Shown: positions 16,593-25,696 of the stretch, piece after piece | Layout: each line of letters begins with the position of its first letter | Position numbering within the stretch: position 1 is the stretch's first letter | DNA from: Bifidobacterium aerophilum | GTDB lineage: Bacteria; Actinomycetota; Actinomycetes; Actinomycetales; Bifidobacteriaceae | Direction of reading: 5' to 3' | Assembly (NCBI RefSeq): GCF_010667685.1 | Contig: NZ_WHZW01000001.1 | Location: forward strand, 124,001-188,000 | Length of the DNA stretch: 64,000 bases | The notes under the pieces: generated by a model | Told to the model about the DNA's origin: nothing | The model's input: only the letters and a program-made list of their open reading frames with translations | The model's database searches: none | Made by a program: the position numbers and the translations under genes

Positions 16593-19571
16593 TCACTCCG
16601 CAGGCACGATGGAGACGATCTTCGGGGCCTTGACGATCACCTTGCGCGGCGTCTTGCCGCCGAGACGGTCGGCGACGGCCTCAAGCGCCATCTTCTCAAG
16701 CTCGGCCGGGTCGATGTCCGGCGAGACCTCAAGCTTGGCGCGGATCTTGCCCTTGATCTGCACGACCGCGGTCACCGTGTCCTGGCCGACGTAGCGTTCG
16801 TCGGCGACCGGCCACGGCTCATGAGCGAGCGATTCCGCATGGCCAAGTCGGGCCCACAGCTCCTCGCAGATGTGCGGCGCGATCGGCGAGAGCATGAGGA
16901 TCAGCGGCTCGACGGCGGCGCGCGGCACGGTGCCGAGCGAGGTCAGGTGGTTGTTGAGCACGATGAGCTTGGAGATCGCGGTGTTCGGGCGCATGCCCTC
17001 CATCTCCTCGGTCACCTCGGCGATCGTGTTGTTGAGGGCCTTGAGGGTCTTCGCGTCCAGGGCGTCCTCGGAAACGTGCACCTCGCCGGTGTTCTCGTCC
17101 ACGACGTTGCGCCACAGGCGCTGCAGGAAGCGCATGCCGCCGACCACGTTGCGCGTGTTCCACGGACGGGAGTCGGCCAGCGGGCCCATGCTCATCTCGT
17201 ACAGGCGGAACGTGTCCGCGCCGTAGTTCTCGTACATGTCGTCCGGCGTGATGATGTTCTTGAGGCTCTTGCCCATCTTGCCGAACTCACGGTTGACGTG
17301 CTCGCCGTGCCAGGTGAACGTCGGTTCGCCGTCGGCGCCGGCCGGCCCCTCCTCGACTTCGGCGGCCGGCACGTACTGGCCGCGGTCGTCGGTGTAGGCG
17401 AACGCCTGAATCATGCCCTGGTTGAACAACTTGTGGAACGGCTCGGCCGAATCCACGTAGCCGAGGTCGAAGAGCACCTTGTGCCAGAAGCGCGAGTACA
17501 GCAGGTGCAGCACGGCGTGCTCGACGCCGCCCACGTACAGGTCCACGCCGCCTTCCGGCCCCGAGTACTTGTTGTGGTTCGGGCCCATCCAGTAGTCGAA
17601 CTCGTCCTTTTCGACCATGTGGGCCGTGTCGGTCGGGTCGATGTAGCGCATGTAGTACCAGCAGGAGCCTGCCCAGTTCGGCATGGTGTTCGTGTCACGG
17701 TAGTACGTCTTCTTGCCATCGCCCAGGTCGAGCTCGACCTTGACCCAGTCCTCGTTGCGGCTCAGCGGCGCCTCCGGGTTGGATTCGGCGTCCATCGGGT
17801 CGAAGGTGCGCGGCTGGTAGTCGGGCACGTCCGGCAGGTTGATCGGCAGCGCGGAGTCCGGCAGCAGGTGCGGGGTGCCGTCCTCGCCGTAGACGATCGG
17901 GAACGGTTCGCCCCAGTAACGCTGGCGGGAGAACAGCCAGTCGCGCAGACGATAGCTCACGGTGCCCTTGCCGACGCCGGCCTCCTCAAGCCACGCGTTG
18001 ACCTTGGCGATCGCGTCGTCGACGCGCAGGCCGTTGAGCGAGAGCGCGTCGCCCTTGGCGAACGTCGCATCGACGGCGGAGTTGATGACGATGCCGTCGT
18101 GCGAGACGAACGGGGCCTTGCCCTCGTAGTTGGCGAGGTCGTCGCCGGATTCCGGCAGCGGCTGAACGGTGTAGATGACCGGCAGGCCGTACTTCGTCGC
18201 GAAGTCGTAGTCGCGCTGGTCGCCGCCCGGCACGGCCATGATCGCGCCGGTGCCGTAGTCCATGAGCACGTAGTCGGCGGTGAACAGCGGGAGCTTCACG
18301 CCGGTGATCGGGTTGGTGGCGTACAGGCCGGTGAACAGGCCGGTCTTCTCGCCGGCTTCCTCGACGCGGTCCTTCGCGGTCTTCGATTCGGCGGCCAGAC
18401 GGTACGCCTTGACGCCTTCGGCCGGGGTCGCGTAGCCGCCCTTCCAGGATTCCGGGATGTCGGCCGGCCACTCGGCGGGCACGTAGTGCAGCAGGTCGTG
18501 CTCCGGGGAGACGACGGCGAACGTGGTGCCGAACAGGGTGTCGGGACGGGTGGTGTAGATCTCCATGTCCTTGTCGCCCTCGGCGGTGGCGACGGTGAAG
18601 TGCACGGACGCGCCGTGGCTCTCGCCGATCCAGTTGCGCTGCATGAGCTTGACCTTTTCCGGCCAGTCGATGCCGTCGAGGTCCTCGATCAGGCGGTGGC
18701 CGTACGCGGTGATGCGCATGGACCACTGACGCAGCTCGCGCTGGAACACCGGGAAGTTGCCGCGCTCGGACTTGCCTTCGGCGGTGACTTCCTCGTTGGC
18801 GAGCACGGTGCCCAGACCCGGGCACCAGTTGACCGGGGACTTGGAGATGTAGGCGAGACGGAAGTCGTTGAGGATGTCCTGCTGTTCGGCTTCGCTCAGA
18901 TCGCCCCACGCGACCCCGTCGGATTCGTGGCCCGGAATGGCCTTCTCGCCGTTCTCGAACTTGGCGACGAGCTCGCTGATCGGACGGGCGGAACCCTGCG
19001 AGCCGCTCGGGTTCTTGGCGTCCGCGTCGTACCACGCGTCGTAGATGCGCGAGAAGATCCACTGCGTCCAGCGCACGTAGCCGGGGTCGATGGTCGCGAA
19101 CGAGCGGCGGTTATCGAAAGACAGTCCCATGCGGTGCAGCTGGCGGCGCATATTGGCGATGTTCTGCTCGGTGGTGATGCGCGGGTGCTGGCCGGTCTGC
19201 ACGGCGTACTGCTCGGCCGGCAGGCCGAAGGCGTCGTAGCCCATGGCATGCAGCACGTTCTCGCCCTTCATGCGGTGGTAGCGCGAGACCACGTCGGTGG
19301 CGAGGTAGCCGAGCGGGTGGCCGACGTGCAGGCCCTTGCCGGACGGGTACGGGAACATGTCCATCGCGAAGAAGGCCGGGCGGCCGTCCGCGTTGCGGCC
19401 CTTGCCGTCCTTGAGATCGCCGTTGACGTTGGCGGCCCAGAAGGTGCCTTCGTCGTCCCACTTCTTCTGCCACTTGGTTTCGATGTCCTGGGCGAGCGTC
19501 GCGTTGTAGCGGAACGACGGCTCGGCGGGGACTTCGGCCGCCTGAGCGGCGGTGTTCTTCTCATTAGCCAT
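16593..19571 (-). CDS. leuS: Leucyl-tRNA synthetase
   Basis: A 992-residue class I synthetase that charges tRNA-Leu. The nucleotide-binding HIGH motif appears as HVGH in [15 protein letters not shown] near residue 92. The CP1 editing domain contains [12 protein letters not shown] and [20 protein letters not shown]. The second signature is KMGKSLKN, where Gly replaces Ser of the usual KMSKS. The anticodon-binding domain is C-terminal. The start [10 protein letters not shown] at 19571 is preferred. It has no visible Shine-Dalgarno sequence, so initiation may be leaderless or at ATGs 9 or 18 bp upstream. Transcription ends at the hairpin before comEA. Confidence 0.97.
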   Translation of the reverse strand: MANEKNTAAQAAEVPAEPSFRYNATLAQDIETKWQKKWDDEGTFWAANVNGDLKDGKGRNADGRPAFFAMDMFPYPSGKGLHVGHPLGYLATDVVSRYHRMKGENVLHAMGYDAFGLPAEQYAVQTGQHPRITTEQNIANMRRQLHRMGLSFDNRRSFATIDPGYVRWTQWIFSRIYDAWYDADAKNPSGSQGSARPISELVAKFENGEKAIPGHESDGVAWGDLSEAEQQDILNDFRLAYISKSPVNWCPGLGTVLANEEVTAEGKSERGNFPVFQRELRQWSMRITAYGHRLIEDLDGIDWPEKVKLMQRNWIGESHGASVHFTVATAEGDKDMEIYTTRPDTLFGTTFAVVSPEHDLLHYVPAEWPADIPESWKGGYATPAEGVKAYRLAAESKTAKDRVEEAGEKTGLFTGLYATNPITGVKLPLFTADYVLMDYGTGAIMAVPGGDQRDYDFATKYGLPVIYTVQPLPESGDDLANYEGKAPFVSHDGIVINSAVDATFAKGDALSLNGLRVDDAIAKVNAWLEEAGVGKGTVSYRLRDWLFSRQRYWGEPFPIVYGEDGTPHLLPDSALPINLPDVPDYQPRTFDPMDAESNPEAPLSRNEDWVKVELDLGDGKKTYYRDTNTMPNWAGSCWYYMRYIDPTDTAHMVEKDEFDYWMGPNHNKYSGPEGGVDLYVGGVEHAVLHLLYSRFWHKVLFDLGYVDSAEPFHKLFNQGMIQAFAYTDDRGQYVPAAEVEEGPAGADGEPTFTWHGEHVNREFGKMGKSLKNIITPDDMYENYGADTFRLYEMSMGPLADSRPWNTRNVVGGMRFLQRLWRNVVDENTGEVHVSEDALDAKTLKALNNTIAEVTEEMEGMRPNTAISKLIVLNNHLTSLGTVPRAAVEPLILMLSPIAPHICEELWARLGHAESLAHEPWPVADERYVGQDTVTAVVQIKGKIRAKLEVSPDIDPAELEKMALEAVADRLGGKTPRKVIVKAPKIVSIVPAE

Positions 19572-19626
19572 ACGGTGCATTATTGCCATGCAACTGGACA
19601 CTTGCGCGGTTTTCCGCGCTTTCCGG

Positions 19627-20547
19627 TCAACCCGTGATATGGGCGATATCCCGCGGCGAGGGAGCCTCCCGCGGCCGATACCCGAGCGGGGCGAGATCGG
19701 CGTCGACGAACCGTTGCCACGACCCGTCGTCGATCATGTCGCGCAATGCGTCTGCGATCCGTTCGGCGAGCTCGTCGCGGTCGTGCCGCACGGCGATGCC
19801 GTACCGCAGCGCGCCGTCCGAACCGTCGCCGTCGAGGGGTCCCGTCGAACCGTCGCCGTCCATCAGGCCATCGACGATGCGGTATCCGCCACGTCGGTCG
19901 AGCATCAGCCCGGGCAACGTCGCGTCGTCTCCGGCGATCGCGTCGACGGAACCGGCCATCAGCGCGGTCATGCACTGTCCGTACGTGTCGTACGCGCGCG
20001 TCGCCGCGCCGTCACGGTTCCCGATCATCGTCTGCACGGCCGTGCCGTTCACCGTGCAGACGGTCATGCGCGCGGACGGATCGGCATCGTCGTGCGTCAG
20101 CAGCGCGGGCCGCGTTTCGAGATACGGCCCGGCGAACGTCACCCCGCGCGAAGCCTCGTCGGTCATCGCATACCCGGCGACCACCATGTCGACGTCGCCG
20201 TCGTTCAGTGCCGCGGCGCGTTCGTTCGGTTTGAGCGGCACGAAGACGATCTGCTTGTCCGCGTAGCCGAGCGCGTTGGCCACATACGAGGCCACGTCGA
20301 TGTCGAATCCGGAGTACGCGCCGTCATGCCGGTCCCCCAGGCCGGGCAGGTCGTCGGCGACGCCGATCGCGACCGTCGGCCCCTGCGGCAGTCCGGACGC
20401 GCCGGCGGTCGCGCCGACCGTCCCGGAAGCGCCCGATGACGAAGCGGCCGCGGATGTCGAAGACGGATCCGCGCCGCATCCGGCCAGCGGCGACGCGAGC
20501 AGCGCGACGGCGCACGCCGCAGCGGCCGCACGGCGAAGGCCGGTCAC
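19627..20547 (-). CDS. Solute-binding lipoprotein, amino-acid ABC type (family 3)
   Basis: A 306-residue extracellular binding protein. The signal sequence ends in the lipobox LAGC (Cys24 from the GTG start), then an Ser/Ala/Gly-rich linker. The family 3 core shows [40 protein letters not shown] and [15 protein letters not shown]. These match polar amino-acid or glutamate-type receptors. The GTG at 20547 overlaps the upstream stop in GTGA. An ATG at 20577 inside corA is the alternative. No permease or ATPase genes adjoin, so it is an orphan receptor here. Confidence 0.83.
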   Translation of the reverse strand: MTGLRRAAAAACAVALLASPLAGCGADPSSTSAAASSSGASGTVGATAGASGLPQGPTVAIGVADDLPGLGDRHDGAYSGFDIDVASYVANALGYADKQIVFVPLKPNERAAALNDGDVDMVVAGYAMTDEASRGVTFAGPYLETRPALLTHDDADPSARMTVCTVNGTAVQTMIGNRDGAATRAYDTYGQCMTALMAGSVDAIAGDDATLPGLMLDRRGGYRIVDGLMDGDGSTGPLDGDGSDGALRYGIAVRHDRDELAERIADALRDMIDDGSWQRFVDADLAPLGYRPREAPSPRDIAHITG

Positions 20548-21494
20548 TTGAACATGCGCGAACGGGTGAGGAACCATGTCACCACGGCGGACAACGCGGC
20601 CGAGATCAGGATGATGGCGGCGAAGCCCCACGGCTTGTCGCTCAGCGGCATGCCGAGCATGCCTTCCTGGAAGTTCATGCCGTACATGGAGAAGATGAGC
20701 GTGGGCACCGACAGGGTGATCGAGATGATCGTGAAGATGCGCATCACGTTGTTCAGGTTGTTGGACACGATCGAGGCGAACGCGTCGGTCATGTTCGCAA
20801 GAACGCCGCTGTAGATGTTCGCCATCTCGATGGCCTGCTTGTTTTCGGTGATGACGTCGTCGAGCAGGTCCTCGTCGTCCGGGTATTTCTTGATGCGGCT
20901 CAGCGTGGTGAGCTTCTCCATCACGATTTCGTTCGATTTGAGCGACGTGGTGAAGTAGACCAAGGTCTTGCTCAGTTCCATGAGCATCACGATCTCGCGG
21001 TTCTGCATGGAATGGCGCAGCTTCAGTTCGAGCTTGTCGCTTTCGCGGTCGATGATGCGCAGGTAGCGCAGGTACATGGTCGCGTTGCGGTACAGGATCT
21101 GCAGGATGAACCGCGAGCGCATGAACGTGTTGAATCCGCGGATCGTGCCTTCCATGAACGGGTGGAGCACGGGCGTGTCCTGCATGCAGACGGTGATGAT
21201 GAGGTTCTGCGTGACGATGATCGACAACGGGATGGTCTCGTACCAGTCGCGTCCGCCGCGTTCCTCGACGGTGGGGATGTCGACGATGACCATCGTGTAG
21301 TCGTCCTCGACGTCGACGCGCGAGCGTTCCTCGTCATCCAGGGGGGCGCGCAGGTCGGCCAGGTCGATGCCGGTTTCCTGGGCGATGGTGGCGAGTTCCA
21401 CGTCGGTCGGTTCGCTCAGCGATATCCATGAACCGTTTTCGGGTTTCTGTATCTGCTCCACTTGGCCGTTGATGGTGCTGAAGATTCTCAACAT
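20544..21494 (-). CDS. corA: CorA-family divalent cation transporter
   Basis: A 316-residue membrane protein. The large soluble domain is followed by two C-terminal helices and the diagnostic YGMNF motif just after the first helix (FSMYGMNFQEGMLGMP). It forms pentameric Mg2+/Co2+ channels in characterised members. The length and divergent N-terminus fit the shorter CorA-like group found in Firmicutes and Actinobacteria, so ion specificity is not certain. AGGTG precedes the ATG. It follows the phosphatase gene by 87 bp and overlaps the next gene, so the three may be cotranscribed. Confidence 0.92.
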   Translation of the reverse strand: MLRIFSTINGQVEQIQKPENGSWISLSEPTDVELATIAQETGIDLADLRAPLDDEERSRVDVEDDYTMVIVDIPTVEERGGRDWYETIPLSIIVTQNLIITVCMQDTPVLHPFMEGTIRGFNTFMRSRFILQILYRNATMYLRYLRIIDRESDKLELKLRHSMQNREIVMLMELSKTLVYFTTSLKSNEIVMEKLTTLSRIKKYPDDEDLLDDVITENKQAIEMANIYSGVLANMTDAFASIVSNNLNNVMRIFTIISITLSVPTLIFSMYGMNFQEGMLGMPLSDKPWGFAAIILISAALSAVVTWFLTRSRMFK

Positions 21495-21581
21495 GTCTCG
21501 TTCACCTGCCTCTCACCGCACATCGCGCCTTATGGGCGCCGAACAAACCGTGTCAAGGATAGTCCCTACGGTGCGACAGCG

Positions 21582-22388
21582 CTACCGCAGCCATTCGGGC
21601 CCGTTTTCCCAGTCGACGTGGCGGGCGATGGGGGCCGATTCGTTGAATGCCTCGAGCTGCCAGACGGGCCGGCCGGTCGCGACGCCGTTCATGTCGCGCA
21701 GGATCGACAGCCGGCTCCAGAACGCGTTGCGGATGCGTCCGAGGTTGTCGAGCGAGTTGACCTGCATGCCGATCAGCGTTTCGATCGTGGCGGCGATCCA
21801 TGAGCCGTGGCCGACGACCATCAGCGTGGTCGGCTCGTCGGCGTACCGGTGGTCGTCGATGATGGCGCGCATCGCTTCGGCGCCGCGTCGTCCGGTCGCC
21901 TCGCGGCTTTCGACGCCGTAGGCGAGTTCGCCGCCTTCGTGCCGCCGCCATGAGGCGTACGCGTCCTCGTCGATGGCGCGGATCTGGTCGCGGGTCAGGC
22001 CTTCCCACTGGCCGAAGCTGCGTTCGCGCAGACGCGGGTCGACTTCGACCGTCAGTCCCAGCAGGTCGGCGAAGGCGTGCGCGGTCTGCTGCGCGCGAAA
22101 CAGGTCGGAGGAGATGACGGCCATGCGACGGCGTGCGGCGGACGCGTTGCGGTATTCGTCGATGTCGCTGCGTTCGGCGGCGTCGGGTCCGGGCTGCGCG
22201 AGACGGTCGGGTTCGCGTGCGACGACGCCGATTTTCGCCCAGTAGTAGCATTGCGCGAGCGTGAGTCCGGCCATGTCGGCCTGCCATTGGCCGACGATGT
22301 CGAGCGGCACGTCGATCTGGCCCTGCAGCCGTCCTGCCTGATTGTATGCGGTCCGTCCGTGCCGCAGCATCACCACTTCGTCGATCAT
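21582..22388 (-). CDS. Histidine phosphatase (phosphoglycerate mutase-like) family protein
   Basis: A 268-residue cytoplasmic enzyme. The phosphohistidine motif is LRHGRTAYN near residue 8. The downstream conserved parts are DLFRAQQTAHAFADLLG, RLRERSFGQWEGLT and VVGHGSW with the second active-site His. The family includes mutases and phosphatases acting on small molecules, and the length does not settle the substrate. GGGAGC precedes the start MIDEVVMLRHG. It is divergent from the atypical response regulator with a 130-bp gap. Confidence 0.9.
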   Translation of the reverse strand: MIDEVVMLRHGRTAYNQAGRLQGQIDVPLDIVGQWQADMAGLTLAQCYYWAKIGVVAREPDRLAQPGPDAAERSDIDEYRNASAARRRMAVISSDLFRAQQTAHAFADLLGLTVEVDPRLRERSFGQWEGLTRDQIRAIDEDAYASWRRHEGGELAYGVESREATGRRGAEAMRAIIDDHRYADEPTTLMVVGHGSWIAATIETLIGMQVNSLDNLGRIRNAFWSRLSILRDMNGVATGRPVWQLEAFNESAPIARHVDWENGPEWLR

Positions 22389-22518
22389 CGTCCGCTCCCG
22401 TCGTCTTCGGCACGTTCCTCCGCCATCATATCGGCAGGCTGGCATCTTGCGTCCCGCTCCCCTGCCGGACGGTCCGCGGACTATAGTGCTGGGTAGGAAA
22501 CCCGATGGGAGGCGGCTC

Positions 22519-23268
22519 ATGGATCTGCTCGTGGTGACCGGCAGCATGCCGTTGGCGTCCGCATTGGAGCGGTCATTGGAGACGGCCGGCCATCAGGTCA
22601 CGGTCGCCACGTCCGTCGGCCAGTTGGACGATCTGTTCAAGGATTATCCGATGCTGCCGTTCGACGCCGTGATCGTGGATGATCTCGCCGGCGAGAACAT
22701 GGTCGAGCGCTTGGCGCACAGGCTGGACGACGCGCGGCGCAGCGGCGAGGATCTCGGCGTGCGGCCGCGGATCGCGTTGCTGTCGACGCCGTCGGCGAAG
22801 CCGGCCGAAGCCAACGGAACCAATGTCGATGGATCCAACGATGCCGGCCCGTCGACGTTGGTTCCGGACGTCACGGTGGTCAAGCCGTTCGGCGACGCCG
22901 AACTGCTGTCCTACATATCCCTGCTGCAGCGTGGCGCGCGACACGAAGGCACGGCGACGGCCGACGATCCCGTTCTGCTGATCCACGGCGATCTGACGCT
23001 CGACACGCACGCCCAGCGCGCCTATTATCGCGGCACGGACCGTCCGATCGCGCTGTCGCCGCGCGAGTATTCGGCGTTGGAGGCGCTGGTGCGCGCGAAC
23101 GGCGAGTTCCTGAGCTTCGATGACCTGTCCCGGATCGTGTTCGGCGACGGCGCGGGATTCGCCGACCAGCGCACGGTGATGGATACGACGCTGTATTCGC
23201 TGACGCGCAAGCTGCGTCGGCTTGGATTCTTCATCACCCAGCATGGTCACCAGTACCGAATCCGTTGA
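22519..23268 (+). CDS. Atypical response regulator, OmpR/PhoB-type winged helix
   Basis: A 249-residue regulator. The C-terminal 95 residues are a trans_reg_C winged helix (LSPREYSALEALVRANGEFL, then RTVMDTTLYSLTRKLRRLGF and GHQYRIR). The N-terminus has receiver-like secondary structure, with AVIVDDL at the phosphoacceptor position and VVKPF as the conserved Lys-Pro. The paired acidic residues after the first strand are missing: LLVVTGSMP stands where VVDD is usual. A low-complexity insert occurs near residue 100. No histidine kinase gene adjoins. It probably works without classical phosphorylation. GGGAGG precedes the start. Confidence 0.82.
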   Translation: MDLLVVTGSMPLASALERSLETAGHQVTVATSVGQLDDLFKDYPMLPFDAVIVDDLAGENMVERLAHRLDDARRSGEDLGVRPRIALLSTPSAKPAEANGTNVDGSNDAGPSTLVPDVTVVKPFGDAELLSYISLLQRGARHEGTATADDPVLLIHGDLTLDTHAQRAYYRGTDRPIALSPREYSALEALVRANGEFLSFDDLSRIVFGDGAGFADQRTVMDTTLYSLTRKLRRLGFFITQHGHQYRIR

Positions 23269-23295
23269 CGGATGACGGGAGATCGAGAGCCGGTC

Positions 23296-23838
23296 ATGGT
23301 CATGCATGTGGAGCATGGGTTCGGTCCTGTATGGAATGCCGAATCCCGGGTGTTGGTGCTCGGTTCGATGCCGAGCCCGAAATCGCGTGAGGCGGGGTTC
23401 TATTACATGCATCCGCGCAACCGGTTCTGGCCGGTGATGGCGGCGCTGTTCGCGAATCCCGCCGATCCGTCCGATGTTCCCGGCGACTCCCCCGTCTCCC
23501 GTGCGGCGTTCGCGTTGCGTCATCACGTCGCGTTGTGGGACGTGATCGCCTCGTGCGACATCGTCGGCGCGTCCGACGCGTCCATCCGCAACGCGGTGCC
23601 GAACGACATCGCGCCGATCCTGCGCGGTTCCGAGGTCGGCCTCGTCGTCGTCACCGGCGCGAAGGCAGGTCAGCTGTATCGTCGTCTCATCACGCCGACG
23701 CTCGACGCGGCCGGCATCGGCGTGCCGATGATTCAGCTGCCGTCCACCAGTCCGGCGAACGCGGCCATGCGGCTGGACGATCTCGTCGTGGCGTACGGCG
23801 ACGCGTTCCGGCAGGCCGGCGTGCCGGTCAACGTCTGA
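23296..23838 (+). CDS. DNA-deoxyinosine (hypoxanthine) glycosylase, UDG family 6
   Basis: A 180-residue base-excision repair enzyme of the uracil-DNA glycosylase superfamily. VLVLGSMPSPKSREAGFYY and HPRNRFWPVM form the active-site region. ALWDVIASCDIVGASDASI and LPSTSPANAAM form the remaining motifs. This pattern is that of the family 6 enzymes that remove hypoxanthine, rather than Ung. The start at 23296 has GAGAG six bases upstream. ATGs at 23272 and 23302 are alternatives. It is 27 bp after the response regulator gene and may share its transcript. Confidence 0.85.
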   Translation: MVMHVEHGFGPVWNAESRVLVLGSMPSPKSREAGFYYMHPRNRFWPVMAALFANPADPSDVPGDSPVSRAAFALRHHVALWDVIASCDIVGASDASIRNAVPNDIAPILRGSEVGLVVVTGAKAGQLYRRLITPTLDAAGIGVPMIQLPSTSPANAAMRLDDLVVAYGDAFRQAGVPVNV

Positions 23839-23901
23839 CCGGGCAGGATCACCGACCGCGTCGTTCATCGGCGAGCGGCACGACGGAGGCCGGATATGCG
23901 A

Positions 23902-23934
23902 AGGCGCCGTCTCCCCGCGGGGAAGACGGCGCCT
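23902..23934. terminator. Hairpin terminator between convergent genes
   Basis: AGGCGCCGTCT and AGACGGCGCCT form an 11-bp stem, extended internally by CCCC/GGGG. It lies 63 bp after the glycosylase stop and 50 bp from the opposing gene. Confidence 0.75.
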
Positions 23935-23984
23935 CTGTCGAACTGCGGTGGCACCGGATTGCGATACCGGACCACGACGAAACG

Positions 23985-24389
23985 TCAGTCCTTTTCGATG
24001 GTCTTGCCGGCGGTGGCGCCGGAGGACAGGTCCTGGATCTCGGTGACTTCGAGCACCGGGATGACGGCCGGCTTCTTGGTGCCCTTCTCCTCGGCGACCT
24101 TGACCTGGGCCTCGTAGATCGCGTCGTCGGAGTGCAGGGTCACGGTGCCGCGGAAGCGGTAGCCCTTCTTCTCGGCGAGGTTCGCGAACGCGATGACCAG
24201 CGGGGAGCCGTTCTTGAGGTTCTCGTAGGCCTGGCCGGAGGTGCGCTCGTGGTAGGCGATGTGGTTGTCGTCGAGCACGAACAGGCTCATCTTCGGGCCG
24301 AGGTCGAGCTGGCCGTCCTTGTCGACGGTGGAGATCCAGCCCAGATTGTTTTCGATGAACGTCTTCATCTCTGCGGTGAGCGTTGCCAT
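23985..24389 (-). CDS. Pyridoxamine 5'-phosphate oxidase-fold (flavin-binding) protein
   Basis: A 134-residue split-barrel protein. The pattern TFIENNLGWISTVDKDGQLD, then NHIAYHERTSGQAYENLKNG and KGYRFRGTVTLH, fits the small PNPOx-like family that binds FMN, F420 or haem. The substrate is unknown. The start at 24389 is chosen because AAAGGA lies eight bases upstream. The codon nine bases earlier would sit on top of that site. Single gene with its own promoter region facing the nitroreductase gene divergently. Confidence 0.85.
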   Translation of the reverse strand: MATLTAEMKTFIENNLGWISTVDKDGQLDLGPKMSLFVLDDNHIAYHERTSGQAYENLKNGSPLVIAFANLAEKKGYRFRGTVTLHSDDAIYEAQVKVAEEKGTKKPAVIPVLEVTEIQDLSSGATAGKTIEKD

Positions 24390-24567
24390 AATGGCCATCC
24401 TTTCATGATGCGTCTTGCGTATGCGTCGTCTTTCAGATTACGCCACGCGGCGCCCGTTCGCCGCCCGTTTCGGCTGTGAGTAATCTCACGGGGTCCGTGG
24501 CGGGCATCCGCGCCGCTAGGATGGAGACGACGACGGCCGCGGGCCGCATATTTGCGAGGGAGATCCT

Positions 24568-25263
24568 ATGGACATCATCGAGGCGATGGGCGCCCGCCAT
24601 GCGGTGCGCGACTACACCGACGAGCCGATCGACGACGACGCGCTGGACGCGTTGCGCGAGGCGGTCGCGCAGGCCAATGCGGACGGCGGCCTCGACATCC
24701 AGCTCGTGCACGACGATACGGACGCGTTGGGCGGATGCCCGACGCATTACGGACGGTTCAGGAACGTGCGGTATTGCATCGCGCTGATCGGCCGGGACGG
24801 CGACGATCCGGACGCGTTGGACGAGAAGGTCGGTTACTGGGGCGAACGTCTGGCGTTGGAGGCGGTGCGGCTCGGATTGGATACCGGCTGGGTCGTGCTG
24901 CATGAGACCGGCGACCATGAGGGACGCTGGACGATCGGCGAGGGCGAGCGCATGCCGGCCGCGATCGCGGTGGGCCATGGCGCGCGTGCGGGACGCCCGC
25001 ATCGCAGCAAGCCGGTCGAGGAACTGGGCGCACTCGAATCCGGTGCGTTCGAGGATGCGCCGGATTGGTTCGTGCATGGTCTTGAGGCGGTGCAGCTGGC
25101 GCCGAGCGCGCTGGGCAAGCAACCGTTTCGATTCACGTTGCTGGACGACGGCCGTACCGTGCGCGCCGAGGCGCTGGACGGCGTGCAGGCGCATATCTGC
25201 CTGGGCGTCGCCAGGCTGCATTTCGAACTGGGGGCCGGCGGCGACCGGTTCGCATGGGCGTAG
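24568..25263 (+). CDS. Nitroreductase-family flavoprotein
   Basis: A 231-residue protein of the two-domain nitroreductase group. The N-terminal FMN contact is GARHAVRDYTDEPIDDDALD. EAVRLGLDTGWVVLHET lies in the middle, and GLEAVQLAPSALGKQPFRFT resembles the second half of the fold. These enzymes reduce nitro or quinone compounds with NAD(P)H in characterised relatives. The substrate here is unknown. GGGAG precedes the ATG. A stem-loop at 25280-25320 follows the stop. Confidence 0.85.
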   Translation: MDIIEAMGARHAVRDYTDEPIDDDALDALREAVAQANADGGLDIQLVHDDTDALGGCPTHYGRFRNVRYCIALIGRDGDDPDALDEKVGYWGERLALEAVRLGLDTGWVVLHETGDHEGRWTIGEGERMPAAIAVGHGARAGRPHRSKPVEELGALESGAFEDAPDWFVHGLEAVQLAPSALGKQPFRFTLLDDGRTVRAEALDGVQAHICLGVARLHFELGAGGDRFAWA

Positions 25264-25279
25264 GCCCCTATCGTCGTGT

Positions 25280-25320
25280 CGGGTTGCGGTCGTTTGCCGG
25301 CTTACGACGGCCGCAACCCG
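25280..25320 (+). terminator. Stem-loop after nitroreductase gene
   Basis: CGGGTTGCGG pairs with CCGCAACCCG, with an additional TCGT/ACGA pairing and a three-base bulge. The right arm GGCCGCAACCCG resembles the GGCCGTAAC repeat halves found at 35.5, 39.4 and 46.8 kb. Confidence 0.55.
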
Positions 25321-25375
25321 CCGGAAGCGCCGCGGGACGGGTCTCGACGGGTCTTGTCGGCGACGGAATACGAAA

Positions 25376-25411
25376 AACCCGGAACCGTTGATATTCCAAC
25401 GATTCCGGGTT
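25376..25411 (-). terminator. Rho-independent terminator of tRNA-Ala
   Basis: On the minus strand AACCCGGAATCGTTG pairs with CAACGGTTCCGGGTT around a six-base loop, with one mismatch. A TTTTT run follows (25373-25377). It starts six bases after the tRNA 3' end. Confidence 0.9.
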
Positions 25412-25416
25412 ATCTG

Positions 25417-25489
25417 TGGAGCTAAGGGGATTCGAACCCCTGACCCTCTCCATGCCATGGAGATGCGCTACCAGCTGCGCCATAGCCCC
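25417..25489 (-). tRNA. tRNA-Ala (anticodon GGC)
   Basis: 73-nt cloverleaf on the minus strand. The acceptor stem is GGGGCTA/TAGCTCC with one G-U pair, the D arm GGCGCAGCTGGTAGCGC, the anticodon stem TCTCC/GGAGA with loop ATGGCAT, and the T arm AGGGGTTCGAATCCCCT. The discriminator base is A. CCA is not encoded. Confidence 0.97.
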
Positions 25490-25696
25490 AAATATTCGGT
25501 TATCGGTTCATTGCCGAACCTGTGACAGCATACGACGAACATCACGCACCCGCAAACCGTGGCGTGTCGCGACAGGGCACGTATGCCGGAGCCAACCCGA
25601 CCAGCATGCCCCCGACCACGAGAAAACCAAGCGGTCGGACGGCAAAGGCCCCTATTCACCTTGTGCCACCCGACCGCTTGGTCGCAGGTCCGTCAC

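Noticed and set aside
16452-19637. A 1061-codon open frame on the plus strand opposite leuS
   Set aside because: An antisense by-product of G+C-rich third positions. leuS carries all synthetase motifs.
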